Positions 16,081 to 24,771 of a DNA stretch of 64,000 nt are shown here, in pieces. Source of the stretch: Panacagrimonas sp052387695 (lineage in GTDB: Bacteria; Pseudomonadota; Gammaproteobacteria; Nevskiales; Nevskiaceae); contig JBQTIX010000047.1 of the NCBI GenBank assembly GCA_052387695.1, forward strand, positions 140,496 through 204,495. Direction: 5' to 3'. Each line of letters begins with the position of its first letter. Within the stretch, counting starts at the first letter, position 1. The notes beneath the pieces were generated by a model, which was not told the origin of the DNA, searched no databases, and worked only from the letters and a program-made list of their open reading frames with translations. A program made the translations under genes and the position numbers.

Positions 16081-17739
16081 TCAGGCTCGCACGTAATCGC
16101 CCGGCGCAGCGCCGATCGGCGGGTTTCTGGCGCTCCCCGGAAGCTTCGAGGCCGGTTTCTTCATGCCATGCCGCTCGGAGGCCCACTTGATCCACAGTTC
16201 CCACCAGCTGCCGCTGATGGCCCTGGACTGCGCCAGCCACTCGTGCGGATCCTCGGGCAGCACTTCTGCGGTCTGGTACGAAGCCTTGCCCTTGCCCGGC
16301 GGGCACACCAGCGTCTGGATGTGGCCGCTGTTGACCAGCACGAACTGCGACGGGCCCCCGAGAAGGTTCACCGACTTGTAGCAGGCGTCCCAGGGCGTGA
16401 TGTGATCGGTGCGGCCGGCGACGACGAAGCTCTCGACATCGACCTTGCCGAGATCCACCTTGGCGTCCGGCAGTTGGTACACCTCGCCATTGCCGAGCTC
16501 GTTCTTCGCGACCATGTCGCAGAAGTCGTGGTGCAGTGCGGCCGGTAGCCGCGTGCTGTCGCTGTTCCAGTACAACACGTCGAACGCGGCCGGCTTCTGG
16601 CCCATCAGGTAGTTGTTGACCCAGTAGTTCCATACCAGGTCGTTGGGCCGCAGCCACGCAAACATCTTGGCCATCTCATGGCCGTGCAGCACGCCTTCCT
16701 TCTTCGAACGCCGACGCGACTGGGCCAGACCGTCCGGCGTCAGGAAGTAGCCCATGTTCGTCTTCTCCATGCCGGAGATGTCGAGCAGGGTCACGTTGAG
16801 CGTGAGCGTGTTGACGGTGTCGAGCTTGCCCTGGTGGGCGTAACGGCCCAGCGCCACTGCGGACGTGAGGCCGCCCGCACACAGGCCCATGAAGCTGACC
16901 TTGGAGGCGCCGCTGATCTCCATGGCGGCGTGGTGCGCCTCCTCGAGTCCGCGCACGTAGTGGTCGAGCGACAGGTGAGCGAGTTCCGGCCCGGGGTTGC
17001 GCCAGCTCACCATGAACACCTGGAAGCCCTGCTTCACCGCGTAGTTCACGAAGCTGTTGCCGGGCGACAGGTCGAGCACGTAGTACTTGTTGATCTGCGG
17101 TGGCACCACCAGGAGCGGGATCTCGAAGACCTCCGCGCTCTGCGGCTTGTATTGCAGCAGCTCGAGCACCTCGTTGCGGAACACCACGTCACCGGGCGTG
17201 GCCGCCACGTTGCGGCCAACTTCGAACGCGGTGCGATCCACCATCGAGATCATGCCGCCATTGTCGAGACGGTCCGAGAGGAAATGCTGGAAACCACGCA
17301 TCAGGCTCTTGCCGCGCGTTTCGCGCACCCGCTTGAGCACCACCGGATTGGTCAGCGGGTTGTTGCTCGGGGCGAGCGCGTCCACCAGCATGGTGGCGAG
17401 GAAGCGTGCGGCCGAGGCGTCGCGGCCCTCCAGTTCCAGTTCCTTGACCAGCGCGTAGGCTTCCTGGCTTGCCGCGATGTAGACCTTCACCAGCGCGCTC
17501 GACCAGCGGCTCGCCTCCCAGCCGGCATCGGTGAATCGCTTGTCGCCGGCGGCCGGGGCCACGTCGGACTTGCCGCGCAGGATGCGCAGGAATTCCTTGG
17601 CGAAGCCCGCGATGTGCCGGATCGGCAGGGTGGGATTGCCGCGCAGGCGTCCGAGGATGACCAGCGCCAGGCGCAACATGTCGGAACGCGACGGCGGCGG
17701 GAGCAGCTTGGCCCTGCGCGAGCCCTTGGTCTTGGCCAT
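16081..17739 (-). CDS. phaC: Poly(3-hydroxyalkanoate) synthase
   Basis: A 552-residue PHA synthase that polymerises (R)-3-hydroxyacyl-CoA on granules. The catalytic cysteine sits in FMGLCAGGLTSA (about Cys287), and the acid and histidine occur in VVAGRTDHITPWDA and VNSGHIQ. YYVLDLSPGNSFVNYAV and VSWRNPG are typical of the PhaC core. The ATG at 17739 has GGAAGGAG about 8 bases upstream and is preferred to a start at 17811. The length is close to that of class II (medium-chain) synthases, and a PhaZ of the medium-chain type follows, but with phaB nearby short-chain monomers are also possible. Confidence 0.93.
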   Translation of the reverse strand: MAKTKGSRRAKLLPPPSRSDMLRLALVILGRLRGNPTLPIRHIAGFAKEFLRILRGKSDVAPAAGDKRFTDAGWEASRWSSALVKVYIAASQEAYALVKELELEGRDASAARFLATMLVDALAPSNNPLTNPVVLKRVRETRGKSLMRGFQHFLSDRLDNGGMISMVDRTAFEVGRNVAATPGDVVFRNEVLELLQYKPQSAEVFEIPLLVVPPQINKYYVLDLSPGNSFVNYAVKQGFQVFMVSWRNPGPELAHLSLDHYVRGLEEAHHAAMEISGASKVSFMGLCAGGLTSAVALGRYAHQGKLDTVNTLTLNVTLLDISGMEKTNMGYFLTPDGLAQSRRRSKKEGVLHGHEMAKMFAWLRPNDLVWNYWVNNYLMGQKPAAFDVLYWNSDSTRLPAALHHDFCDMVAKNELGNGEVYQLPDAKVDLGKVDVESFVVAGRTDHITPWDACYKSVNLLGGPSQFVLVNSGHIQTLVCPPGKGKASYQTAEVLPEDPHEWLAQSRAISGSWWELWIKWASERHGMKKPASKLPGSARNPPIGAAPGDYVRA

Positions 17740-17785
17740 GTGTTCTCTCCTTCCTAAATGCTGTGTTGTACGACCGCGATGCCGT

Positions 17786-18250
17786 TCATGCCCTGGGCAC
17801 GAGCATGACAAGCAGTTCGGCGATCAGCGCCGGCTTGGCCTCGTTCTCGATCTCGACCGTGTATTCCTGCGTCAGCAGCAGCCGGCCCTTGTCCTTGGGC
17901 GCTGCCGCCAGCAGCGTGATGCGTCCCCGCACGCGGCTGCCGGACTTCACGGGCGCCAGGAAGCGCACCTTGTCGAAGCCGTAGTTCAGGATCGCGCCGG
18001 CGTCGGCCGGTGCGGCTGGCAGCTCGAACAGCCAGGCCGGCAGAAGCGACAAGGTCAGCATGCCGTGGGCCACGGGACCGCCGAACGGACTTTCCTTGTT
18101 TGCGCGCTCAACGTCGGTATGAATCCACTGGCCGTCGCCGGTGCACTCGGCGAACGCCTGGATCCGCGACTGGTCGAGCGTGGTCCAGCCGGTTACGCCC
18201 AGTTCTTCACCGACCCTCGCGGTAATGTTCTGCATCGTCAAAGCGGACAT
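17786..18250 (-). CDS. MaoC-family hydratase (PhaJ/NodN-like)
   Basis: A 154-residue hot-dog-fold protein of the MaoC family. The hydratase motif is visible as FAECTGDGQWIHTD followed by FGGPVAHGMLTLSL, with the catalytic Asp and His in place. Such enzymes hydrate trans-2-enoyl-CoA to (R)-3-hydroxyacyl-CoA, which would feed the PHA synthase. The ATG at 18250 has GAGGAGA 6-7 bases upstream and is preferred to the start at 18289. It sits between the acyl-CoA dehydrogenase and phaC genes on the same strand, which supports a link from beta-oxidation to PHA. Confidence 0.85.
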   Translation of the reverse strand: MSALTMQNITARVGEELGVTGWTTLDQSRIQAFAECTGDGQWIHTDVERANKESPFGGPVAHGMLTLSLLPAWLFELPAAPADAGAILNYGFDKVRFLAPVKSGSRVRGRITLLAAAPKDKGRLLLTQEYTVEIENEAKPALIAELLVMLVPRA

Positions 18251-18285
18251 CGATCTCTCCTCGAATGTGAGTGATGCAAGAAGGC

Positions 18286-19446
18286 TCAAGTCCGCCCCAC
18301 CAGGGATCGGCCGATAATCAACTGCTGGATCTGCGTCGTTCCCTCGTAAAGGCGTAGCAGGCGCACATCACGGTAGAAGCGTTCGACCTTGTACTCGCTG
18401 ATATATCCGGCCCCGCCGTGGATCTGCACCCCGCGATCGGCGACCCGCCCCACCATCTCGGTGCAGTACAGCTTGGCGCAGGAAGCCCGCATGCTGACGT
18501 CCGGGTCACTCGTGCCGGACGGCTTCCGGTCATAGCGCGCGGCACAATCCTGGACCATCGACCATCCCGCCAGCAGCTCGGCCTGACTGTCGGCGAGCAG
18601 GGCCTGTATCAGCTGGAAGTCTCCGATTCGGCTGCCGAACTGCTTGCGCGCACGTGCGTAGCCGATGGATTCGTCCAGGATGCGTTGCGCCATGCCACAA
18701 GAGATCGCGGACATGTGCAGACGGCCGCGATCCAGCACCTTCATCGCGGTCTTGAAGCCGAGCCCTGGCGTGAGACCGACAATATTGGCAGCCGGTACCC
18801 GGACGTTCTCCAGGATGACGTCGCAGGTCTTGGTGCCCCGCTGGCCCATCTTCTTGTCGGGCTTACCCAGGCTCAGTCCCGGCAGCCCGGCTGGCACCAC
18901 GAAGGCGGAAATTCCGCCGGCGCCGGGCCCGCCGGTACGCGCCATCAGCGTGAACGCGCCCGCGCGCGGAGCATTGGTGATATAGCGCTTGGTGCCACTC
19001 AGCACGTAGTGGTCGCCTTCCAATACCGCGCGGGTCTTGAGCGAGGCGGGGTCGGACCCAGCGTCGGGCTCGGTCAACGCGAACGAGATGATCAGATCAC
19101 CGCTCGCGATCCGTGGCAGGTATTCCTGCTTCTGCACCTCGGTGCCGTCCATCAGGATGCCCTGCGATCCGATGCCCACGTTGGTGCCGAACACCGAGCG
19201 GAACGCCAGCGCTGTCTGGCCGATCTCGTAGCAGACGCGGCATTCCTGGAGCATCGAAAGACCGATACCGCCATAGGCTTCCGGAATCGACAGACCGAAG
19301 AGCCCCATGGATTTCATGCTCTGGATGATGTCGGCCGGGACCTCGTCGCGTTCCTCGACCTCGTCCTCGGCCGGTACCAGCCGTTCGCGGACGAAACGCT
19401 GCACGGTGTCGAGAAGCAGGTCGAAGGATTCGGCGTCGGTGGTCAT
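18286..19446 (-). CDS. Acyl-CoA dehydrogenase
   Basis: A normal-length (386 residues) FAD-dependent acyl-CoA dehydrogenase that introduces the alpha-beta double bond of an acyl-CoA. The family signatures are FALTEPDAGSDPA, QIHGGAGYISEY and the active-site glutamate in LYEGTTQIQQ. The substrate is not readable. It lies between the MaoC hydratase and the CaiB CoA-transferase in the minus-strand group, and opposite the thiolase and hydroxyacyl-CoA dehydrogenase operon. Together these give a full beta-oxidation set. A glutaryl- or short-chain-type substrate is possible. Confidence 0.9.
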   Translation of the reverse strand: MTTDAESFDLLLDTVQRFVRERLVPAEDEVEERDEVPADIIQSMKSMGLFGLSIPEAYGGIGLSMLQECRVCYEIGQTALAFRSVFGTNVGIGSQGILMDGTEVQKQEYLPRIASGDLIISFALTEPDAGSDPASLKTRAVLEGDHYVLSGTKRYITNAPRAGAFTLMARTGGPGAGGISAFVVPAGLPGLSLGKPDKKMGQRGTKTCDVILENVRVPAANIVGLTPGLGFKTAMKVLDRGRLHMSAISCGMAQRILDESIGYARARKQFGSRIGDFQLIQALLADSQAELLAGWSMVQDCAARYDRKPSGTSDPDVSMRASCAKLYCTEMVGRVADRGVQIHGGAGYISEYKVERFYRDVRLLRLYEGTTQIQQLIIGRSLVGRT

Positions 19447-19498
19447 TGGGCTCCGCTCAGGTCTGACAAAACAGGAATTCGGCTCAACTGCGCCCGCT

Positions 19499-19546
19499 CA
19501 GCTGAAGACCGTGATCTTGGTATTGGCGCGGCCCAGCTGAAGACCG
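19499..19546. repeat. Short direct repeat upstream of the acyl-CoA dehydrogenase
   Basis: The 13-mer CAGCTGAAGACCG occurs at 19499 and again at 19534 in the 188-base gap between the two minus-strand genes. It may be a remnant of a small duplication or a pair of regulator sites. Confidence 0.4.
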
Positions 19547-19634
19547 AACGGGAGCGGATCATTCCAGTGGAATTGAGCAAGCGAAGGGTGTGGATGCGAC
19601 ATGGATTATGGTTTTAGGCAGGCGCGCGGAGGAA

Positions 19635-20858
19635 TCAGGAAGCTGGACTGACCTTGGCGGCCCCGCTGGCAACGAGTCGGTCAATTTCGCCCTCGGACAG
19701 CCCGAGCTGAATCAGAACTTCCCGGGTGTGCTGCCCGAAGCGGGGGGCCGGCGTGCGCGCCTGGCCAGGGGTGCGAGAGAGCTTCACGGGAACGCCCGTA
19801 CCAGTCTGATCGGGACCGAGTTCCACGCGCATCTTTCGATGCGCTGTGTGGGGGTGCGAGAAAGCTTCGGGCACCGAGAGCACAGGGCCCGCGGGGACGC
19901 CGGCCTTCAGCAGGCTCTCGCACAGCGCGGTAGCATCGCGTTGCGCCAGCGCTGCCTCGATATACCTGCGCAGCTCGACTCGGTTGACGGTCCGGTTGCC
20001 GTTCCTGCGGAACCGCGGATCGTCCACCAGCGCCTCGAGTCCGACGTGCTCGCTGAACTTCCGGAACTGGCCGTCGTTGCCGATCCCGATGAAGATCTCC
20101 TCGCCGTTTCGTGCGCTGTACTTGTCGTAGGGCATGATCGTGAGATGCCCGCTGCCCACCAGCTGCGGCTCGCGGCCATCCATGAACCAGTTCGCCGCAT
20201 GGGGATGCAGCAGGCTCAGGGCGGTGTCGTACAGGGTCAGTTCGATCGCCTGTCCGCGTCCTGAGAGAGTGCGCTCGGTCATGGCCAACAGGATCCCGAT
20301 CACGGCATACAGGCCGGTGGCCATGTCGACGATGGAGATGCCCACCCGCGTACGCCCCGTCGCCGGTTCGCCGTTGACGCTCATGATGCCGCACATCGCC
20401 TGCAGCACCGCGTCGTAACCGGGCATGCCGCCGAGGGGCCCGTCGTCGCCGAATCCACTGATGCGCGCATAGACCAGGCGGGGGAAACGAGCCTTTAGCA
20501 TCTGCTCGTAGCCGAGGCCCCATTTCTCCATCGTGCCGGTCTTGAAGTTCTCGACCAGCACGTCGGCATCCTCGAGCAGGCGCAGCAGAACCTCTCGCGC
20601 CTCGGGCTGATTCAGATCGAGGACGACATCGCGCTTGTTACGATTGACGCCGACGAAGTAAGCCCCGGTGTCGTCGAGGAACGGGGGCCCCCAACCGCGC
20701 GTCTCGTCGCCGGCGGGTGGTTCGACCTTGATGACGCTTGCGCCGTGGTCGGAGAGAATCTGCGTGCACAAGGGTCCCGCCAACACACGGGAAAGGTCGA
20801 CCACCTTGATTCCGGCCAGCGCACCGCCGCTACCCGGAATTCTTTCGTACTGCTGCAT
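19635..20858 (-). CDS. Family III (CaiB/BaiF) CoA-transferase
   Basis: A 407-residue CoA-transferase of the formyl-CoA/carnitine type, moving CoA between acids. N-terminal GIKVVDLSRVLAGPLCTQIL, ENFKTG and the region GRGQAIELTLYDTALS, which places the catalytic aspartate, are all seen. It is expressed divergently from the thiolase operon across a 290-bp region. It could activate a dicarboxylic acid (for example succinyl-CoA-dependent activation) to start the pathway encoded around it. Its first 78 codons and upstream region are duplicated, inverted, at 7215-7663. Confidence 0.9.
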   Translation of the reverse strand: MQQYERIPGSGGALAGIKVVDLSRVLAGPLCTQILSDHGASVIKVEPPAGDETRGWGPPFLDDTGAYFVGVNRNKRDVVLDLNQPEAREVLLRLLEDADVLVENFKTGTMEKWGLGYEQMLKARFPRLVYARISGFGDDGPLGGMPGYDAVLQAMCGIMSVNGEPATGRTRVGISIVDMATGLYAVIGILLAMTERTLSGRGQAIELTLYDTALSLLHPHAANWFMDGREPQLVGSGHLTIMPYDKYSARNGEEIFIGIGNDGQFRKFSEHVGLEALVDDPRFRRNGNRTVNRVELRRYIEAALAQRDATALCESLLKAGVPAGPVLSVPEAFSHPHTAHRKMRVELGPDQTGTGVPVKLSRTPGQARTPAPRFGQHTREVLIQLGLSEGEIDRLVASGAAKVSPAS

Positions 20859-21149
20859 GCCATCCCCCTCGCTGGGCTTCGATCAGTCGAATTGCTCCTC
20901 ATGCCGATCGAATGCGCACGAGTGATGGTACCGAGCCCGTGCATTTACGTGGCTGATACCCACTATTGCGAAATACACATGGACCGGCACCCCGTCGGCC
21001 GGACAAGGTCTCTTCGCTGCGTCGCGCTGAGTCGATGATGCGGCGCGTGGGTGCAGGCGCCTGTGGAATGGTCGAATGCGCCCCGGTGTTGCATCTTCAG
21101 GAAGCCGGCAGCTCCCCAGGCGGCGTCCAAACACTCCGGAGAAATCCTC
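20859..21149. promoter_or_regulatory. Divergent control region between CoA-transferase and thiolase operon
   Basis: This 290-base gap lies between two start codons pointing apart, so it should hold both promoters. Most of it is preserved in the inverted copy at 7215-7428; about 100 bp (roughly 21004-21110) are missing from the copy. I cannot identify clear promoter boxes or an operator. Confidence 0.55.
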
Positions 21150-22367
21150 ATGATCAAGCCCGTGATCTGCGCGCCGTTGCGCACGCCGGTGGGCCGTTTC
21201 GGCGGCGCACTGAAAGACGTTCCCGCGCAGGCCCTCGGCGCCACTGTGGTGCGCGCATTGTTCGAACGAACCTCGCTCCCAAAGGCCCTCGTCGATGACG
21301 TGCTGTTCGCCCAGTGTTACGGCACCGCGGACGCGCCGGCACTCGGACGCGTGGTGGCGCTCGATGCCGGACTGCCGGTCGAAGTCGGCGGTCTGCAACT
21401 CGACCGTCGCTGCGGATCGGGACTGCAGGCGATCGTCTATGCCGCCATGCAGGTGGCTACCGGCGCGTCCCAGGTCGTGATCGCCGGGGGCGCCGAGTCC
21501 ATGAGCAACGCGCCCTACTACTCCTCGCGACCACGCTGGGGCACCCAGGGTGCGGAAGGCGTGATGTTCCACGACGCGCTCGCGCGCGGTCGGATCACGG
21601 CCGGCGGAAAGAATTACCCGGTGGCCGGCGGCATGCTCGAAACGGCGGAAAATCTGCGCCGCGAGTACCGGATCAGTCGCGAGGAACAAGACGAGCTGGC
21701 GGTTCGTTCGCACCAACGCGCCTTGGCGGCCCAGCGCGACGGCCTGTTCGACCCGGCCATCGTGCCTGTGGAAGTGGCTGCCACCAACGGCACGAGCGTC
21801 ATCGCCGTGGACGAGCATCCGCGTGCCGACACCACCCTCGAGAGCCTGGGCCGCCTCAAACCGATCCGCCTGGGCCAGGATCCGGAAGCCACCGTGACCG
21901 CCGGCAACGCCAGCGGCCAGAACGACGGGGCCTCGGCGTGTATCGTCACCACACCTGACATCGCCCGTGAATATGGGTTGCGCCCTCTCGGGCAACTCGT
22001 GTCCTGGGCGGTGGCCGGCGTCGAACCGGCGCGCATGGGTATCGGCCCGGTGCCGGCCACCGCCAAGGCCCTGCGCAACGCCGGCTTGACGCTGGCGCTG
22101 ATCGACCTGATCGAGCTCAACGAAGCCTTTGCGGCGCAGGTCCTCGCCTGTACCCGGGAATGGCAGCTGACCCCAGCCGACTTTGATCGGCTCAACGTCA
22201 ACGGTTCTGGTATCTCCCTGGGTCACCCGGTGGGTGCAACGGGCGGGCGTATCCTTTCGACCCTGCTGCATGAAATGGATCGCCGGAACGCGCGTTACGG
22301 CCTGGAAACCATGTGCATCGGTGGTGGCCAAGGCATTGCCGCGATATTCGAGCGGGTTGGGGGATAG
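21150..22367 (+). CDS. Acetyl-CoA acetyltransferase/3-oxoacyl-CoA thiolase
   Basis: A 405-residue thiolase when started at MIKPVICAPLRTP (ATG 21150, GGAGA about 8 bases upstream); an upstream frame to 21051 is not protein-like. The nucleophilic cysteine is in LDRRCGSGLQ (Cys88), the histidine in NGSGISLGHPVGATGGR and the second cysteine in MCIGGGQGIA. It either condenses two acetyl-CoA or cleaves a 3-oxoacyl-CoA. First gene of a six-gene operon with a 35-bp gap to the next. In context, cleavage in a dedicated beta-oxidation route is as likely as PHB synthesis. Confidence 0.92.
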   Translation: MIKPVICAPLRTPVGRFGGALKDVPAQALGATVVRALFERTSLPKALVDDVLFAQCYGTADAPALGRVVALDAGLPVEVGGLQLDRRCGSGLQAIVYAAMQVATGASQVVIAGGAESMSNAPYYSSRPRWGTQGAEGVMFHDALARGRITAGGKNYPVAGGMLETAENLRREYRISREEQDELAVRSHQRALAAQRDGLFDPAIVPVEVAATNGTSVIAVDEHPRADTTLESLGRLKPIRLGQDPEATVTAGNASGQNDGASACIVTTPDIAREYGLRPLGQLVSWAVAGVEPARMGIGPVPATAKALRNAGLTLALIDLIELNEAFAAQVLACTREWQLTPADFDRLNVNGSGISLGHPVGATGGRILSTLLHEMDRRNARYGLETMCIGGGQGIAAIFERVGG

Positions 22368-22402
22368 TGCGTTGAACCCCGCCATCAACAGGTAGAGGAC
22401 CG

Positions 22403-23926
22403 ATGAATCGATCCAGATCAATAATCGGCGTCATTGGCGTTGGCACCATGGGCAGCGGCATCGTCCAGCTGTTCGCCCAGGCGGGTCACACGGTCCGCGT
22501 GTTCGACGCATTCGCCGACGCCGTGCCCAAGGCTCTGGTCTCGGTGCACGCCTTGATCGAGAAGGGTGTGGTCCGTGGACAATTCACCGCCGAACAGGGA
22601 GCTGCCTTCAAGGCCGAGATCCGGCCCTGCAAGACACTTGAGGAACTCGCCGATTGCGACGTGGTGATTGAAGCCATCGTCGAGGACGTGGCCGCCAAGC
22701 GTGCCCTGTTCATTGCGCTGGAGAACATCGTCTCGCGGCGGTGCATCCTCGCCACCAATACCTCATCGCTGACTGTCGCCGAGATCGCGGCCGGGTGTCG
22801 TCACCCTGATCGCATCGCCGCGCTGCATTTTTTCAATCCGGTGCCCCTGATGAAGGTCGCCGAGGTGGTCCCCACGGTGAAGACCGCGCCCGAGACAGTC
22901 GAGGTCCTGCGGGTACTCGTAGAGCACGCCGGCCACCGTGCCGTGGTCGCCGCCGATCAGCCCGGGTTTCTGATCAACCATGCCGGTCGCGGTTACTACA
23001 CCGAGGCGCTACGTCTGCTCGAAGATCAGATCGCGGACGTAGCCACAGTCGACGCCCTGCTGCGCGATGCCGCCGGCTTCCGGATGGGCCCTTTCGAATT
23101 GATGGATCTGACCGGACTGGACGTTTCCGGCAAGGTCATGGAATCTATCTACGAGCAGTTCCAGCAGGAGCCGCGCTTCCGTCCATCCTCTCTGGTGCGG
23201 CCACGCATTGCCGCGGGACTGTATGGACGCAAGTCAGGCGCCGGCTGGTACAGCTATGACGCGCAGTCCAAGCCTGTGAGCCTGCCGCCGCCGCAAGCGG
23301 TGCCCACTCTGCCATCTGGCCTGAAGCTGTGGATAGAACCTGCGGCGGTGCAACGCGACGCGCTCGCGGCGCTCGCGGAGGCTGCCGCGGTGAGGCTCGT
23401 GTCTCAGTCCGCCGATGCCGACCTGATCTTGATCCAACCCTGGGGCCTGGACGCGACCACGGTCTGCGTCGAAGACTCGCTGGACGCCACCCGTACCGTC
23501 GCTCTCGATCCGCTGGCGGGTCTAGGCAAGCGCCGCACGCTGATGCTCACGCCGGTGACGAGCACTGCGGCGCGCGACGCTGCGCATGCGCTATTCGGTG
23601 GCGGTGACGTTCCGGTGAACATCATCAACGACAGCCCGGGCTTCGTCGTGCAACGCGTGCTCGCGACCATCGTGAACATTGCTGCGAACATCGCGCAGCG
23701 CGGCATTGCCTCGGTGGCCGACATCGAGGATGCGGTCCAACTCGGTCTGGGCTATCCGCACGGACCGCTGGCCTGGGGCAATCAGATCGGCGGCCAGAAC
23801 GTGCTGACCATCCTGCGAAACATGCAGGCGGTCACCGGCGATCCGCGTTATCGCCCCAGTCCCTGGCTGACTAGGCGTGTCGGGTTGCGACTATCCCTGC
23901 TCACGCCCGAAGCCTCTCGCTCGTGA
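22403..23926 (+). CDS. 3-hydroxyacyl-CoA dehydrogenase (PaaH/PaaC type)
   Basis: A 507-residue NAD-dependent 3-hydroxyacyl-CoA dehydrogenase. The Rossmann loop is GVGTMGSGIVQLFAQAGH, followed by ATNTSSL, the catalytic His in ALHFFNPVPLMKVAEVV and a dehydrogenase C-terminal domain. A second C-terminal repeat with NDSPGFVVQRV and GYPHGPLAWG makes it longer than 3-hydroxybutyryl-CoA dehydrogenase and like the PaaH/PaaC forms used for 3-hydroxydicarboxyl-CoA. An AGAGG ribosome site precedes the ATG. The stop overlaps the GTG start of the next gene. A 3-hydroxydicarboxyl-CoA substrate is therefore an inference from architecture and operon partners. Confidence 0.9.
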   Translation: MNRSRSIIGVIGVGTMGSGIVQLFAQAGHTVRVFDAFADAVPKALVSVHALIEKGVVRGQFTAEQGAAFKAEIRPCKTLEELADCDVVIEAIVEDVAAKRALFIALENIVSRRCILATNTSSLTVAEIAAGCRHPDRIAALHFFNPVPLMKVAEVVPTVKTAPETVEVLRVLVEHAGHRAVVAADQPGFLINHAGRGYYTEALRLLEDQIADVATVDALLRDAAGFRMGPFELMDLTGLDVSGKVMESIYEQFQQEPRFRPSSLVRPRIAAGLYGRKSGAGWYSYDAQSKPVSLPPPQAVPTLPSGLKLWIEPAAVQRDALAALAEAAAVRLVSQSADADLILIQPWGLDATTVCVEDSLDATRTVALDPLAGLGKRRTLMLTPVTSTAARDAAHALFGGGDVPVNIINDSPGFVVQRVLATIVNIAANIAQRGIASVADIEDAVQLGLGYPHGPLAWGNQIGGQNVLTILRNMQAVTGDPRYRPSPWLTRRVGLRLSLLTPEASRS

Positions 23927-24771
23927 GTGAGATCGACCTCGATCTTCTGCGCCAGTGGGTCGGCCGCGAACGCACGCTCGTGGACGACCTGCACCCGTTA
24001 CCGGCGCAAGCGCTTTCCAAGGCGCTCGATCACAGCAGCCCACTGAAGGCGGGTGGCGTACTGCCGCCGAGCTGGCAGTGGCTGTACTTTCTGGACGCGC
24101 CCTCGGCCTCGACCACCGCGCCTGACGGGCATCCGAAACTCGGCGAGTTCCTGCCTCCCGCGCCGCTACCTCGCCGCATGTGGGCGGCCGGCGCGATGCG
24201 GGTCGAACGTCCGCTGCATCTCGGCACACAAGCAACGCGTCGATCGGTGATCCGCTCGGTCGATGCCAAATCCGGCAAGTCCGGTTCGCTCGTGTTCGTC
24301 ACGCTCGACCACGAGATCTCGCAGGGCGGGCGGCTCTGTGTGCGCGAGGAACAGAACCTGGTCTATCGCGAGATGCCGTCCGGTCCCGCGCCGTTGCCAC
24401 CGGGTGAGGTCGCGCGGACGGATGCCGACTGGTCGCGCGGCATCACGCCCGACCCCGTGCTGCTGTTCCGCTACTCCGCACTGACCTACAACAGCCATCG
24501 CATCCACTACGACCGACACTACGCGGTGGAGCGCGAGTTCTATCCCGCGCTGGTCGTGCACGGCCCATTGCTCGCTACGCTCCTGCTCGATCTCGTCAGG
24601 GCTAACCTCCCCGGTGCACCGATCGCGGACTTCCAGTTTCGCGCTGTGCGTCCGACCTTCGACACGCATGCCTTTACCGTGAACGGCAAGCGCGAGGGCC
24701 AGCAGCTCAAACTGTGGAGCGCGGACCACGAGGGAAACCTCTGCATGAGCGCAACGGCGACCCTGTCATGA
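23923..24771 (+). CDS. MaoC-family 3-methylfumaryl-CoA (mesaconyl-C4-CoA) / itaconyl-CoA hydratase-like protein
   Basis: A 282-residue double hot-dog protein of the HTD2/FAS1-like MaoC family. N-terminal part LRQWVGRERTLVDDL with HPKLGEFLPPAPLPRRMWAAG is characteristic of mesaconyl-C4-CoA hydratase (Meh) and itaconyl-CoA hydratase (Ich). The catalytic motif is FRYSALTYNSHRIHYDRHYA with VVHGPLLATLLLDL. These enzymes form citramalyl-CoA. The GTG start overlaps the previous stop (GTGA). The following CitE-like lyase and the downstream mesaconyl isomerase-like gene support a citramalyl-CoA route. Meh and Ich cannot be separated by eye. Confidence 0.82.
   Translation: MSEIDLDLLRQWVGRERTLVDDLHPLPAQALSKALDHSSPLKAGGVLPPSWQWLYFLDAPSASTTAPDGHPKLGEFLPPAPLPRRMWAAGAMRVERPLHLGTQATRRSVIRSVDAKSGKSGSLVFVTLDHEISQGGRLCVREEQNLVYREMPSGPAPLPPGEVARTDADWSRGITPDPVLLFRYSALTYNSHRIHYDRHYAVEREFYPALVVHGPLLATLLLDLVRANLPGAPIADFQFRAVRPTFDTHAFTVNGKREGQQLKLWSADHEGNLCMSATATLS

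Noticed and set aside
15125..16657. A 510-residue minus-strand frame overlapping phaZ and phaC
   Set aside because: It shares the strand of phaZ and phaC in another frame and lacks any domain; it is an arginine-rich shadow of both.
21051..21149. A 33-codon N-terminal extension of the thiolase
   Set aside because: The extension has no thiolase similarity, includes the divergent control region and is bypassed by an ATG with a ribosome site at 21150.
20883..22421. A 512-residue minus-strand frame opposite the thiolase
   Set aside because: The thiolase frame has Cys88, His and the second Cys in proper order, and the opposite frame has no motif.
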